The position numbers were made by a program, and so were the translations under genes. The notes beneath the pieces are model-generated. The model was not told the origin of the DNA. It made no database searches and saw only the letters and a list, made by a program, of their open reading frames with translations. A DNA stretch of 64,000 bases, taken from assembly GCF_003044185.1 (NCBI RefSeq), contig NZ_PYYB01000002.1:186001-250000 (forward strand). Reading direction: 5' to 3'. Shown piece after piece: positions 42,317 through 50,983 of this stretch. Each line of letters opens with the position of its first letter. Within the stretch, counting starts at the first letter, position 1. Origin of the DNA: Paraconexibacter algicola. GTDB lineage: Bacteria > Actinomycetota > Thermoleophilia > Solirubrobacterales > Solirubrobacteraceae.

Positions 42317-43990
42317 TCAGCGCAGCGTCGCGGGGGCGCTGCCCGCCCCGGTGGTCCCGACGACGTCGCGCAGCTCGTGTCCGACGACGATCGGGGTGCG
42401 CCGCCCGCGGGCCAGCAGCCGCCGTCCCTGCGCGCCGACCGGCACGCGCACGGTGACCGTCCCCGCCCGGTAGAGCGGCGCGACGGTCTGCCCCAGCACG
42501 CGGCCCGCGCGGTCACGGACGCGCAGGAGCAGCAGGCCCGGCGCCGTGGCCCGGACGCGCACGCGGATGCGGCGCGTCTGCGCGCCCCCGGTCGCGCGCT
42601 GCGCGGGCACGCGCACGCGCACCACGGTCGGTCGCGGCGGGCCGCCGAACGCCGGGTCGGGCTGCAGTGCCGGGGTCAGGCCGGCGACCGCGAACCAGGC
42701 CCGGCTCGCCCCGCGGCCGCGGGTGACGAAGCGGATGACGCGGGTGCCCCCGACCGCGAGGACGCCGCCGTCGGGGCGGCGCACGAGCGTGGAGGCGACG
42801 AAGCCGTCCTGGGCGACGCCCCCGAGCAGCAGCCGGCCCGAGCGGCCCGGGCTCGCGTAGCCCCCGCCGAACCCGAGGGGCGGGGCGGCCACGGGATCGA
42901 CGGTCCCGTCGCGGCCGACCCGGCGGACGGTGAGACCCGGGTCGGTCGCCAGGCGCGGCTCGAGCGCCGCCGGACGGGCGACGAGCGTCGTGCCGGCCGC
43001 CCCCGCGAGCATCCTCGGGCGCGGGGCGAGCGCGCCGCCGCCGGGGATCGGCACGGTGCCCGTGCCGCCGAACGCCGGGTCGGGCCGGCCGTCGGGCGTC
43101 AGGCGCGTGAGCGTCGCCGCCCCGAGGACGTCGACGCTGCCGTCCTCGCGGACGAGCAGGCTGCCGTCCGGGCCGTCGTCGAGGCGCCGCGCGCCGCCGT
43201 CGGCGAACCCGGGATCGGGCAGCCCGGCGGCGGTGAGCGCGCGGACGAGCAGCCGTCCGTCGGTCCCGCGGGCCAGGACGACGATCCGCCCCGTGGCGGT
43301 CGCGGCCACGGCGACGACGCCGGCCTCCCCGCCCCCCGCGGCCTCGGCGACCGCGGCGCGCCCGGTCGCGCCGAAGCCCGGGTCCGGTCGGCCGTCGGGA
43401 TCGAGCCGCACGACCGCGCCGACGCCGCCCGCGACCCCGCCGACGACGGTCGAGCCGTCGGGCAGCAGGGTGGCGGCGCCGCAGCCGCCGCAGTCGACGC
43501 GCAGCCCCGGGTCGGCGACGCCGTCCGTCCCGAACGCGGGGTCGGGACGGCCGTCGGCGGTCAGGCCGCGCAGGCGCAGCGACCCCGCGGCCGGGTCGAT
43601 CGCGAGGGCCAGGAGCCGACCGTCCTGGCGGCGCAGCAGCTGCCCGACGAGCGGGCCGCCGGGCACCGCGAGGCGCCGGACCCCGCCGGGCCCGAAGGTC
43701 GGGTCGGGCGCGCCCGTCAGGCCGATCCGGGCGAGCAGCAGCCCGCGGCCGGGGTCCGTGCCCGCGAGGACGGCGCCACCGTCGGGGAGCGCGACCGCGG
43801 CGGTCGCGCCACCGGTCTCGGCGTTCGGGCCGGCCGCGACCGCGGTGCCGGTCAGGACCGTGCGCCCGGGCGCGGTCAGCGCGGACGTGTCGTCGGCCGC
43901 GTGCGCCCCGGCCGGGGATCCGGCGAGGAGCGCGAGCAGCGACAGGAGCGCCGGCGCGGCGGCGGACGGTGCGCGGAGCGGACGGGACAT
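42317..43990 (-). CDS. Exported delta-60-repeat protein
   Basis: The 557-residue protein has a Sec signal (APALLSLLALLAGSPAGAHA) and at least five repeats ending in the delta-60 pattern PDPxFGxxG (PDPTFGPGG, PDPAFGTDG, PDPGFGATG, PDPGFADGG, PDPAFGGTG, PDPAFGGP), about 50-60 residues apart, which should form a beta-propeller. The C-terminal 110 residues are an Arg-rich beta region that could anchor it. Likely secreted or surface-attached; ligand and role unknown. ATG start. Downstream of folC with 83 bases between. Confidence 0.82.
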   Translation of the reverse strand: MSRPLRAPSAAAPALLSLLALLAGSPAGAHAADDTSALTAPGRTVLTGTAVAAGPNAETGGATAAVALPDGGAVLAGTDPGRGLLLARIGLTGAPDPTFGPGGVRRLAVPGGPLVGQLLRRQDGRLLALAIDPAAGSLRLRGLTADGRPDPAFGTDGVADPGLRVDCGGCGAATLLPDGSTVVGGVAGGVGAVVRLDPDGRPDPGFGATGRAAVAEAAGGGEAGVVAVAATATGRIVVLARGTDGRLLVRALTAAGLPDPGFADGGARRLDDGPDGSLLVREDGSVDVLGAATLTRLTPDGRPDPAFGGTGTVPIPGGGALAPRPRMLAGAAGTTLVARPAALEPRLATDPGLTVRRVGRDGTVDPVAAPPLGFGGGYASPGRSGRLLLGGVAQDGFVASTLVRRPDGGVLAVGGTRVIRFVTRGRGASRAWFAVAGLTPALQPDPAFGGPPRPTVVRVRVPAQRATGGAQTRRIRVRVRATAPGLLLLRVRDRAGRVLGQTVAPLYRAGTVTVRVPVGAQGRRLLARGRRTPIVVGHELRDVVGTTGAGSAPATLR

Positions 43991-44073
43991 CGCTCCCGTA
44001 GAACGCGCGCGGGGACGCCGTGTTGTGGGGTTGCCCGGCCGGGACGCGCGGCGGCGGTCCGCCACGGCGGCGG

Positions 44074-45330
44074 TCAGAACCGCGAGCGGTTGGCGATCGC
44101 GCCGGGGGCGTGCAGCTCGCGCACGAGCGAGGTCGTGCCCGTCACGAGCACCGCGCCGTCCGGCCCCGCGGCCGCACGCGCGAGCGCCAGGGCCTGCGAC
44201 GGCGTCGCCGCCTCGTGGGCCGTCGCGCCGTGGGCGCGCGCGGTCCGCGCGACCGCGGCCGCGGGGAGCGCGCGCGGGCTGTCCGTGGTCGTGGCCACGA
44301 ACGAGTCGCAGCGCTCCGCCAGGAGCGCGAGGATGCCCGAAGGGTCCTTGTCGTCGAGGAAGGCGACGACCGCGACGGTCGGCCGTCCCTGCGCGACGCC
44401 GTCGAACGCGGCCAGCAGGGCGCGCGCCGCCTGCACGTTGTGCGCCGCGTCGACCACCACGAGCGGCTGTCGGCCGACGACCTCGAGCCGCCCGCGGATC
44501 GGCAGCCGGTCCTCCCCGGCCGCGACGAGCGCGGCGTCGGTGACGGACCGGTCGGCGTGCGGGACGCGCGCGAGGACGGCGCGCGTCGCCGCGAGCGCCA
44601 CCCCGAGGTTCTGCCGCTGGAACGGGCCGACGACCGCCGGGTCGCGGACCGCGGACTCCGGGACGGCCTCGGCCCGCACCACGGTGGCGTCCCGCTCGGC
44701 GGCGATGCCGGTGGCGAGCGCCAGCACGGTCGGCGTCAGGCCCGGGGCGAGCACGAGCGTGCCGCCCGGCTCGACCACCGCGAGCTTCTCCAGCGCGATC
44801 TCCTCGACGGTGTCCCCGAGCCAGCGCTGGTGGTCCAGGCCGACGCTCGTGAGGACCTGGACGTCGGAGCGGACCGCGTTGGTGGCGTCCAGGCGCCCGC
44901 CGAGCCCCGCCTCGAGCACCTGGACGTCGGCGCCGTCGCGGGCGAACGCCAGCAGCGCGATCGCGGTCAGCGCCTCGAACTGACCCGCCCCGTCGGGCAG
45001 CGTCGCGACCGCCGCGCGGACCTCGCCCGCCAGGCCCCCGAACGCGGCGTCCGTCAGCGGCGCGCCGCCGACGTGGATCCGGTCCGCGAACGACTCCACG
45101 TGCGGGCTGACGTACGCGCCCGCGCGCAGGCCGGCGCGCTGCAGCATCGCCGCGCACAGCAGCGTCGTCGACGTCTTCCCGTTGGTCCCGACGAGATGGA
45201 CGGTGGGCCGGTCGGGCAGCGCCAGCGCCGCGAGCAGCGCGGACATCCGGTCCAGGCCGGGCCGGATGCCGAAGTTCTCGAGCGCCAGCAGCCAGCGCTC
45301 GGCGTCGGCCGCGGCGGCCGACGCGCTCAT
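44074..45330 (-). CDS. folC: Folylpolyglutamate synthase/dihydrofolate synthase
   Basis: Adds glutamates to folates (and may make dihydrofolate). The 418-residue Mur-ligase-like protein has the P-loop GTNGKTST (48-55), YVSPHVESFADRI, LEAGLGGRLDATN, IRGRLEVV and VVDAAHN signatures. Full length. ATG overlaps the valS stop (ATGA), the usual valS-folC arrangement, with translational coupling. Confidence 0.95.
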   Translation of the reverse strand: MSASAAAADAERWLLALENFGIRPGLDRMSALLAALALPDRPTVHLVGTNGKTSTTLLCAAMLQRAGLRAGAYVSPHVESFADRIHVGGAPLTDAAFGGLAGEVRAAVATLPDGAGQFEALTAIALLAFARDGADVQVLEAGLGGRLDATNAVRSDVQVLTSVGLDHQRWLGDTVEEIALEKLAVVEPGGTLVLAPGLTPTVLALATGIAAERDATVVRAEAVPESAVRDPAVVGPFQRQNLGVALAATRAVLARVPHADRSVTDAALVAAGEDRLPIRGRLEVVGRQPLVVVDAAHNVQAARALLAAFDGVAQGRPTVAVVAFLDDKDPSGILALLAERCDSFVATTTDSPRALPAAAVARTARAHGATAHEAATPSQALALARAAAGPDGAVLVTGTTSLVRELHAPGAIANRSRF

Positions 45331-47933
45331 GCCCCGCCGAGGTCCGCGAGCTCGGCCTGCAGGCGCGCGAGCTTCTCGCGCTCGGCTGCGACGACCGCCT
45401 CGGGCGCCTTGGCGACGAAGCCCGCGTTGCCGAGCTTGCCCTCCGCGCGCGCGATCTCCTGCCGCAGCTCGGCGATCCGCGCGTCGCGCTTGGCCGCCTC
45501 CTTGGCGGGGTCGACGTCGTCGGAGGCGAGGATCTCCACGAGCCCGCCCGGCACGGGGACGGCGGCCGCGGCCTCGCCCTCCTCGGTCCACGCCAGGCGC
45601 GCGAGCCGCGCGATCAGCGCCGCCGCCCCGTCGGGCAGGTCGGCCCGCAGCCGCGCCGGCAGGAACGCGCCCGGCTTGATCTGCGCGCCGTCGCGCCAGC
45701 CACGGACCGCCTGGACCGCCCCGATGACCGCGGCGATCGCGGCGTCGGCGTCGGGGTCCCGGCGGGCGAGGTCGGCGGCCGGCGCCTCGGCGGCGGCGAG
45801 CAGGCCGTCGGCGCCCGGCACGTGCGCCCACAGGTCCTCGGTGACGAACGGGATGAACGGGTGCGCGGTCGCGAGCGTCGTGCGCAGCACGTGCGCGAGC
45901 AGCGCCGAGAGGTCGGCGTCGACCTCGCGGGCCTTGATCAGCTCGAGGTACCAGTCGCACAGCTCGCCGTAGACGAAGTCGTAGAGCCCGAGCGCCGCCT
46001 TCGAGAAGTCGAACGCGCGCAGGTGCTCGTCGGTCTGCTCCTGGAACGCGGTGAGCCGCGAGAGGATCCAGCGGTCCTCGAGCGTCACCGGTGCGGGCGG
46101 GTGCTCAGCCGGGGCCTCGCCGACCTTGGAGAGCACGAACCGCGTCGCGTTGAAGAGCTTGTTCGCGAGCTGCTGGCCCTGCTGGACGCGCTCCTCGCTG
46201 AAGCGCACGTCCTGCACCGAGGACATCGCCAGCAGGCCGAAGCGCACGGCGTCCGCCCCGTAGGCGGGGAACTCGCCCGGGTCCTCCCCCGGCTTCTTCG
46301 CGAAGACCGGCGGGCGCGGGCCGCCCTCGATCAGGTCGAGCGGGTTGATGCCGGTGCCCAGCGACTTGCTCATCCGGCGGCCGTCGGGCGCCTGGATGAC
46401 CGAGTGGATGTACACGTCGCGGAACGGCACGTCGCCGGTGAACCGCAGGCCCATCATCACCATGCGGGCGACCCACAGGAAGAGGATGTCCCGCGCGGTC
46501 GAGAGCACGTCGGTCGGGTAGAACGCGGCGAGCTCGGGCGTCTCGTCGGGCCAGCCGAGCGTCGCGAACGGCCACAGCGCCGAGCTGAACCACGTGTCGA
46601 GGACGTCGGGGTCGCGCTCCCAGCCCTCCCCCTCGGGCGCCTCGAGCCCGGCGTGGACCTCGTCGCCGCGGTACCAGACCGGGATCTGGTGGCCCCACCA
46701 CAGCTGCCGGCTGATGCACCAGGGACGGATGTTCTCGAGCCACTCGACGTAGCGGCGGGCCTGCGTCTCGGGGTGGATGCGCACCGTGCCGTCGCGCACG
46801 ACCTCGATCGCCGGCGCGGCGAGCTCGTCCATGCGCATGAACCACTGGAGGCTGATGAGCGGCTCGATCCGCTCGCCCGAGCGGTGGCTGAAGGGCACGG
46901 TGTGCGTGTAGGGCTCCTCGGCCCGGACGAGGCCCTGCGCGCGCAGGTCGGCGACCATCGCCTCGCGCGCCTCGAGCGCCTTCAGGCCCGCGTAGGGGCC
47001 GCCGAGCTCGGCGACGATCCGGCCGTCCTCGCCGATCGCGGTGAGCTCCTGCAGGCCGTGGCGGCGGCCGATCTCGAAGTCGTTGGGGTCGTGCCCGGGC
47101 GTGATCTTCAGGCAGCCGGTGCCGAAGTCGGTCTTGACGTAGTCGTCGGCGATGATCGTCAGCTCGCGGTCGGTGAGCGGGAGCCGCACCGTCCGCCCCA
47201 CGAGGTGCGCGAACCGCTCGTCCTGCGGGTTCACCGCGACCGCGGTGTCGGCGAGCATCGTCTCCGGCCGCACCGTCGCCACGACGACCTCGCCGCTGCC
47301 GTCCGTCAGCGGGTAGGCGATCGAGTAGAGCGTGTCGGTGACCTCGCGGTCCTCGACCTCGAGGTCGGAGATCGCCGAGCCGGAGCCCGGGTCCCAGTTG
47401 ACCATGTAGAGGTCGCGGTAGATCAGGCCCTGCTCGTAGAGGTCGACGAAGACCTTCAGGACGGCGCGCACGTACTGGTCGTCGAGCGTGAAGCGCTCGT
47501 CGTCGTAGTCGCAGGAGGAGCCGAGCCGCTCGAACTGGCCGACGATCGTGCCGCCGTACTGCTCGCGCCACTCCCAGACGCGGCGCGTGAACTCCTCGCG
47601 GCCGACCTCCTCGCGGCTCGTGCCCTCGCGCACGAGCAGCTTCTCGACCTGGGTCTGGGTGGCGATGCCCGCGTGGTCGGTGCCGAGGATCCACTTCGCC
47701 AGGCGCCCGTGCATCCGCTGCCAGCGCACGAGCGTGTCCTGGATCGCCCCGTTGAGGGCGTGGCCCATGTGCAGCGCGCCGGTGACGTTCGGCGGCGGGA
47801 TCGCGATCGAGTAGTTCGACGCGGACGTGCCCTGCGGCTCGGGGTGGTGCAGGCCGGCGGCCAGCCACGCCTGCGTGATGCGGGGCTCGACCTCCGAGGG
47901 CTCGAAGCGCTTGCGGTCCTGAAGGGCGGTCAT
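45327..47933 (-). CDS. valS: Valyl-tRNA synthetase
   Basis: Class I synthetase of 868 residues: HMGH in PPPNVTGALHMGHALNG, editing domain with TVRPETMLADTAVAVNP, the KMSKS-equivalent RMSKS in GRRMSKSLGTGINP (near 518), anticodon-binding region, and C-terminal coiled-coil arm (AEREKLARLQAELADLGG). Bacterial type. ATG start; TAGACT nine bases upstream. Coupled with folC. Confidence 0.96.
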   Translation of the reverse strand: MTALQDRKRFEPSEVEPRITQAWLAAGLHHPEPQGTSASNYSIAIPPPNVTGALHMGHALNGAIQDTLVRWQRMHGRLAKWILGTDHAGIATQTQVEKLLVREGTSREEVGREEFTRRVWEWREQYGGTIVGQFERLGSSCDYDDERFTLDDQYVRAVLKVFVDLYEQGLIYRDLYMVNWDPGSGSAISDLEVEDREVTDTLYSIAYPLTDGSGEVVVATVRPETMLADTAVAVNPQDERFAHLVGRTVRLPLTDRELTIIADDYVKTDFGTGCLKITPGHDPNDFEIGRRHGLQELTAIGEDGRIVAELGGPYAGLKALEAREAMVADLRAQGLVRAEEPYTHTVPFSHRSGERIEPLISLQWFMRMDELAAPAIEVVRDGTVRIHPETQARRYVEWLENIRPWCISRQLWWGHQIPVWYRGDEVHAGLEAPEGEGWERDPDVLDTWFSSALWPFATLGWPDETPELAAFYPTDVLSTARDILFLWVARMVMMGLRFTGDVPFRDVYIHSVIQAPDGRRMSKSLGTGINPLDLIEGGPRPPVFAKKPGEDPGEFPAYGADAVRFGLLAMSSVQDVRFSEERVQQGQQLANKLFNATRFVLSKVGEAPAEHPPAPVTLEDRWILSRLTAFQEQTDEHLRAFDFSKAALGLYDFVYGELCDWYLELIKAREVDADLSALLAHVLRTTLATAHPFIPFVTEDLWAHVPGADGLLAAAEAPAADLARRDPDADAAIAAVIGAVQAVRGWRDGAQIKPGAFLPARLRADLPDGAAALIARLARLAWTEEGEAAAAVPVPGGLVEILASDDVDPAKEAAKRDARIAELRQEIARAEGKLGNAGFVAKAPEAVVAAEREKLARLQAELADLGGA

Positions 47934-47974
47934 CGGGGGCGGAGTCTACGTTCCGCCCGCGCCCCGCCGCGCGC

Positions 47975-48244
47975 TCAGCGCCGCTTGCCGCGCCGCGCCT
48001 TCAGCGCGAACGGGACGAGCTCGCGGGCCAGGGAGCCGACCTCGAGGCGCCCGAGCAGCAGCCGCAGCTCCTCGCGCTCGCGCGGCGTCAGGTTGGCGGG
48101 CAGGCCCTTGGACTTCTTCAGGAGCTGCGCGATCCGCTCCCGGTCCCCGACCGGGAGGGTCTTCCAGTGCTTGTTGGCCGTCAGCCCGGCCTGCGCGAGC
48201 AGGAGCCAGGGGACGGTGCGGACACGGCTGAGTTTCGACGCCAC
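47975..48244 (-). CDS. Small basic protein upstream of valS, unknown function
   Basis: The 89-residue protein is Leu/Arg/Lys-rich, predicted helical, without membrane segments or signal (WLLLAQAGLTANKHWKTL, LTPREREELRLLLGRLE, ending LKARRGKRR). I recognise no family. GTG start lies nine bases after TACGAT. It precedes valS by 41 bases in the same direction and is divergent from the four-helix protein gene (48287). Its basic tail could contact nucleic acid; this is only a guess. Confidence 0.6.
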   Translation of the reverse strand: MASKLSRVRTVPWLLLAQAGLTANKHWKTLPVGDRERIAQLLKKSKGLPANLTPREREELRLLLGRLEVGSLARELVPFALKARRGKRR

Positions 48245-48273
48245 TGCCCGTGAATCGTAGAAGGTCGCTCCGG

Positions 48274-48279
48274 TAGGAT
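48274..48279 (+). promoter_or_regulatory. -10 hexamer TAGGAT of the four-helix membrane gene
   Basis: TAGGAT, seven bases, then ATG at 48287. This favours the ATG over the GTG one codon upstream. The opposite strand holds TACGAT for the small basic gene about 20 bases away. Confidence 0.55.
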
Positions 48280-48286
48280 CGCCGTG

Positions 48287-48697
48287 ATGACGACCGCGCA
48301 CCGCTGGGGCGTCGCGCTCCTCGCCGTGGCCGGCGGTCTGCAGGTGGTCTACGGTCTCGCCGCCGTGTCGGGCTACGGCCCGTTGCGGGAGAGCGTCCGC
48401 GACATCGAGTCGAACCCCAACTACGGCAAGCTCTACTTCAGCCTCGCGGTCTGGGGCGTGCTGCTGCTGCTCGTCGGCTCGGCGTGCGTGTGGTCGGCCC
48501 GCAAGCTGCAGCACGACGCCCGTCACGCCCGGATGGGCGGGCTCTGCGCGGCGCTCGTCGGGCTCGGGCTCGCGTTCTTCACGCTGGCGATCTTCCACGT
48601 CGCGTCGCTGGTGTCCGTCGTGCTGCTGCTGATGACCCTGTACGTGCTCTCCTACCGGGTCGAGGACCCGCCGGACACGCGCGGGCCGTTCGGCTAG
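48287..48697 (+). CDS. Four-helix membrane protein, DUF7144-like
   Basis: The 136-residue protein has four clear helices (ALLAVAGGLQVVYGLAAV, LYFSLAVWGVLLLLVGSACV, GLCAALVGLGLAFFTLAIF, VVLLLMTLYVLSY) and the layout of actinobacterial DUF7144 proteins, often near stress genes; role unknown. Single gene: divergent from the small basic gene and convergent with the sigma/anti-sigma-like gene (seven bases between stops). Confidence 0.75.
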   Translation: MTTAHRWGVALLAVAGGLQVVYGLAAVSGYGPLRESVRDIESNPNYGKLYFSLAVWGVLLLLVGSACVWSARKLQHDARHARMGGLCAALVGLGLAFFTLAIFHVASLVSVVLLLMTLYVLSYRVEDPPDTRGPFG

Positions 48698-48704
48698 GCG
48701 GGTC

Positions 48705-49625
48705 CTAGCGCGGCACGACGCCGCGGAGCACGACGGTGCCGGGGCGACGCGGGAACGCCGCGGCCGACGTGCTCCCGTCGCCGAGCCGCTCGACCTCGCG
48801 CTGCAGCCGCGACAGCCGCCCGGCGTCGGCGGCGAGCAGCTCGATCGCGCGGCTGCGACCGAGGACCGGCGCGAGCGCCGGCGGCAGGTCGTAGCGGCGG
48901 GCGAACCGGCCCTGCCCGCCGGCGTCCTCGACCCCGACCGGGAGCGGGAAGCCGCGCCCCTCCCCCGTGTCCGCCCACAGCAGGAAGACGCGCCCGCGCG
49001 GCGCGGCCGGGAGATCGTCGAGCTCGAGGTCGAGGTAGGGCTCGAACCGCACGGTCGAGCCGATCGTGGCGCGCCCCGCGTCGGCGGTCGCCCCGGGCGC
49101 GCGGAGCGCGATCAGCACGGGCGCCGGGGTCGCGGCCGGGTCCGGTCCCGCCGCCCGCTCGGCGTCGTCACCGCCCGCCAGGCGACCGGTCGCCGCGAGG
49201 ACGACGAGCACCGCGGCGACGACCGCCCCGCCGACGAGCGCCCAGGTCCAGGTCCGGCTGCCCGGCCGGGGCGCCGGCGCACGGCCGCCGTCGGCGCCGA
49301 TGCCGGGCTCGGGCAGGTCGGGCGCGACGTAGCCGGGCCAGCCGACCTGGAGGGTCTGCGCGATCCGCGCGGCGCGCTCCCGCGCGACGGGGTCGGCGGC
49401 GAGCGCCGCACGGGCCCGCCGCCGGGCGTCGGGCGTGGCGTGGCCGAGCAGCAGCGCGGCGACGTCCTCCCCCGGGTCGGCGTCCCCGATCGCCGCGAGC
49501 GCCCCGTGCGCCCGGGCGCGGACGTCCGCGACCGGCACCCGGGTGAGCTGCGCGATCCGGTCGAGGTCCAGGCCCCGCCCGAGGAGCAGGTCGAGGACCG
49601 CGCGCTGCTCGCCGCTCAGCGCCAC
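48705..49625 (-). CDS. Membrane protein with sigma-region-4-like HTH and anti-sigma-K-like domain
   Basis: The 306-residue protein begins with a sigma-70 region 4-like helix-turn-helix (LSGEQRAVLDLLLGRGLDLDRIAQLTRV PVADVRARAHGAL pattern), followed by a helical stretch, one membrane helix (WTWALVGGAVVAAVLVVLAA, about 130-150) and an extracytoplasmic beta domain (RGRVFLLWADTGEGRGFPL) like the C-terminal part of anti-sigma factor RskA. That suggests a membrane-tethered regulator or sensor. GTG start is 22 bases after the last Mce gene in the same direction, so it may belong to the Mce transcript. No CxxC zinc motif. Confidence 0.62.
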   Translation of the reverse strand: MALSGEQRAVLDLLLGRGLDLDRIAQLTRVPVADVRARAHGALAAIGDADPGEDVAALLLGHATPDARRRARAALAADPVARERAARIAQTLQVGWPGYVAPDLPEPGIGADGGRAPAPRPGSRTWTWALVGGAVVAAVLVVLAATGRLAGGDDAERAAGPDPAATPAPVLIALRAPGATADAGRATIGSTVRFEPYLDLELDDLPAAPRGRVFLLWADTGEGRGFPLPVGVEDAGGQGRFARRYDLPPALAPVLGRSRAIELLAADAGRLSRLQREVERLGDGSTSAAAFPRRPGTVVLRGVVPR

Positions 49626-49647
49626 CGCGCGATCCCGCCCGCGGGCG

Positions 49648-50982
49648 CTACCGGCACGGCGCCTTCGGGGTGCTCCGGGGCGGCACCGTGCACGGCACGA
49701 TCCGCGGGTAGTCGCCCGTGAACGGCTTGGGGTCGAGCGCGTCGTCGGGTCCCGGGTACGGGTTGCTCGCGCCGGTCTCCGGCCCGTCCGCCGTCTCGTT
49801 GAGGTCGATGCCGAAGCCGACCCGCGCGTAGCGACCGCCCGCGTCCCGGTTCTTCAGGGCGCCGGCGAGCAGCGCGTAGCCCGTCGCGATCGACTTCGAC
49901 CGCGGCGTCAGGTACTCGAGCGCGGGGACGAGGTTCCGCGCACCGGGCACGCCCGCCTGGACCACGGGGAGCAGGTCCTTCAGCAGCGGCTCGAGGCGCC
50001 GCAGCGTCGGCTGCGCCTCGGCGTTCAGCGGCTTCAGGCCGCGGAGGATCGCGTTGAGGTCGTCGACGACGTCCCCGAGCGGGACGCGGGCCTTCGGATC
50101 CAGCGCCCGGGCGAGCGCCGGGGCGGCGTCGCTGAGCTTGAGGAACACCGGGCGCGCCTCGGTGAACAGCGGCTGCAGCCGCGTCAGGGAGGTGCGGCCG
50201 CTGTCCAGCAGCCGGGGCAGCTCGTCCAGGCCGCGCTCCAGCGAGGCGGTGTTCGAGCCGAGCGCCTCGAGCGTGCTGCGCCCGCCGGTGACGATCCGGC
50301 GGATCGACTGCTCCCGGTCCCCGAGCGTCGTGAGCACCGTGTTGGCGCTGCGCACGAGCTCCGCGATCTGCGGCTCCTGGCCGCGGACGGTCTTCGTCAG
50401 CGTGTGCAGCTCGTTCACCGTCCGCGAGACCCCGGCGAGCGTGCCGTTCAGCCGCTCCCCGTTGCCGGGCGCGTTGGTGGCCTGCGCGACGGTGGTGATG
50501 AGCGAGCGGACGCGGCGGCGGCCCTCCTCGTCCAGGAAGGCGAGCGCCTCGTCGAAGTCGACGCTCGTCTCGGTCCGCTCCACGATCTCCCCGGAGCGCA
50601 GCTCGCGCGCCCCGGCGCTGCCGCGCGAGTCGACCGCGAGGTACGGGTCGCCCAGGAGGCTCCGCGCCCCGATCCGGATGACCGCGTCCTGCTTGAGGCG
50701 GAAGTCGGGGTCCAGCGTGAACGTCACCACCGACTCGCGGCGGCCGCGGTCGTAGTCGACGCGCGTCACGGTGCCGACGTTGATGCCCCGGAACAGGACG
50801 GGCTGCTTGGTCGGCAGCGTCTTGTTGTCGGTGAAGCGCGCCTTCAGCTCGTAGGGGTTGCGCAGGAACGCGGTCGGGTCGGGGCCCTGGAACCGCTGGT
50901 TGAGGAAGATGAAGGTCAGCAGCGCCCCGAACGCGAGCAGGATCGAGATGACGACGCCGACCTTGGGGATGCGATGGTCCAC
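49648..50982 (-). CDS. Mce-family lipid-transport protein (sixth of the cluster)
   Basis: The 444-residue protein has an N-terminal membrane helix (VGVVISILLAFGALLTFIFL), one MCE domain (ELKARFTDNKTLPTKQPVLFRGINVGTVTRVDY, about 40-120) and a long helical region that in mycobacterial Mce proteins forms the hydrophobic tunnel through the envelope. GTG start one base before the previous gene's stop. Mce subunits assemble as a heterohexamer with YrbE permeases and an ATPase to import lipids or sterols; the substrate is not predictable. Confidence 0.9.
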   Translation of the reverse strand: MDHRIPKVGVVISILLAFGALLTFIFLNQRFQGPDPTAFLRNPYELKARFTDNKTLPTKQPVLFRGINVGTVTRVDYDRGRRESVVTFTLDPDFRLKQDAVIRIGARSLLGDPYLAVDSRGSAGARELRSGEIVERTETSVDFDEALAFLDEEGRRRVRSLITTVAQATNAPGNGERLNGTLAGVSRTVNELHTLTKTVRGQEPQIAELVRSANTVLTTLGDREQSIRRIVTGGRSTLEALGSNTASLERGLDELPRLLDSGRTSLTRLQPLFTEARPVFLKLSDAAPALARALDPKARVPLGDVVDDLNAILRGLKPLNAEAQPTLRRLEPLLKDLLPVVQAGVPGARNLVPALEYLTPRSKSIATGYALLAGALKNRDAGGRYARVGFGIDLNETADGPETGASNPYPGPDDALDPKPFTGDYPRIVPCTVPPRSTPKAPCR

Positions 50983-50983
50983 G

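Noticed and set aside
43991-44073. GC-rich hairpins in the gap between folC and the delta-60 gene as a terminator
   Set aside because: Several short stems are possible but none is long, perfect or followed by T residues.
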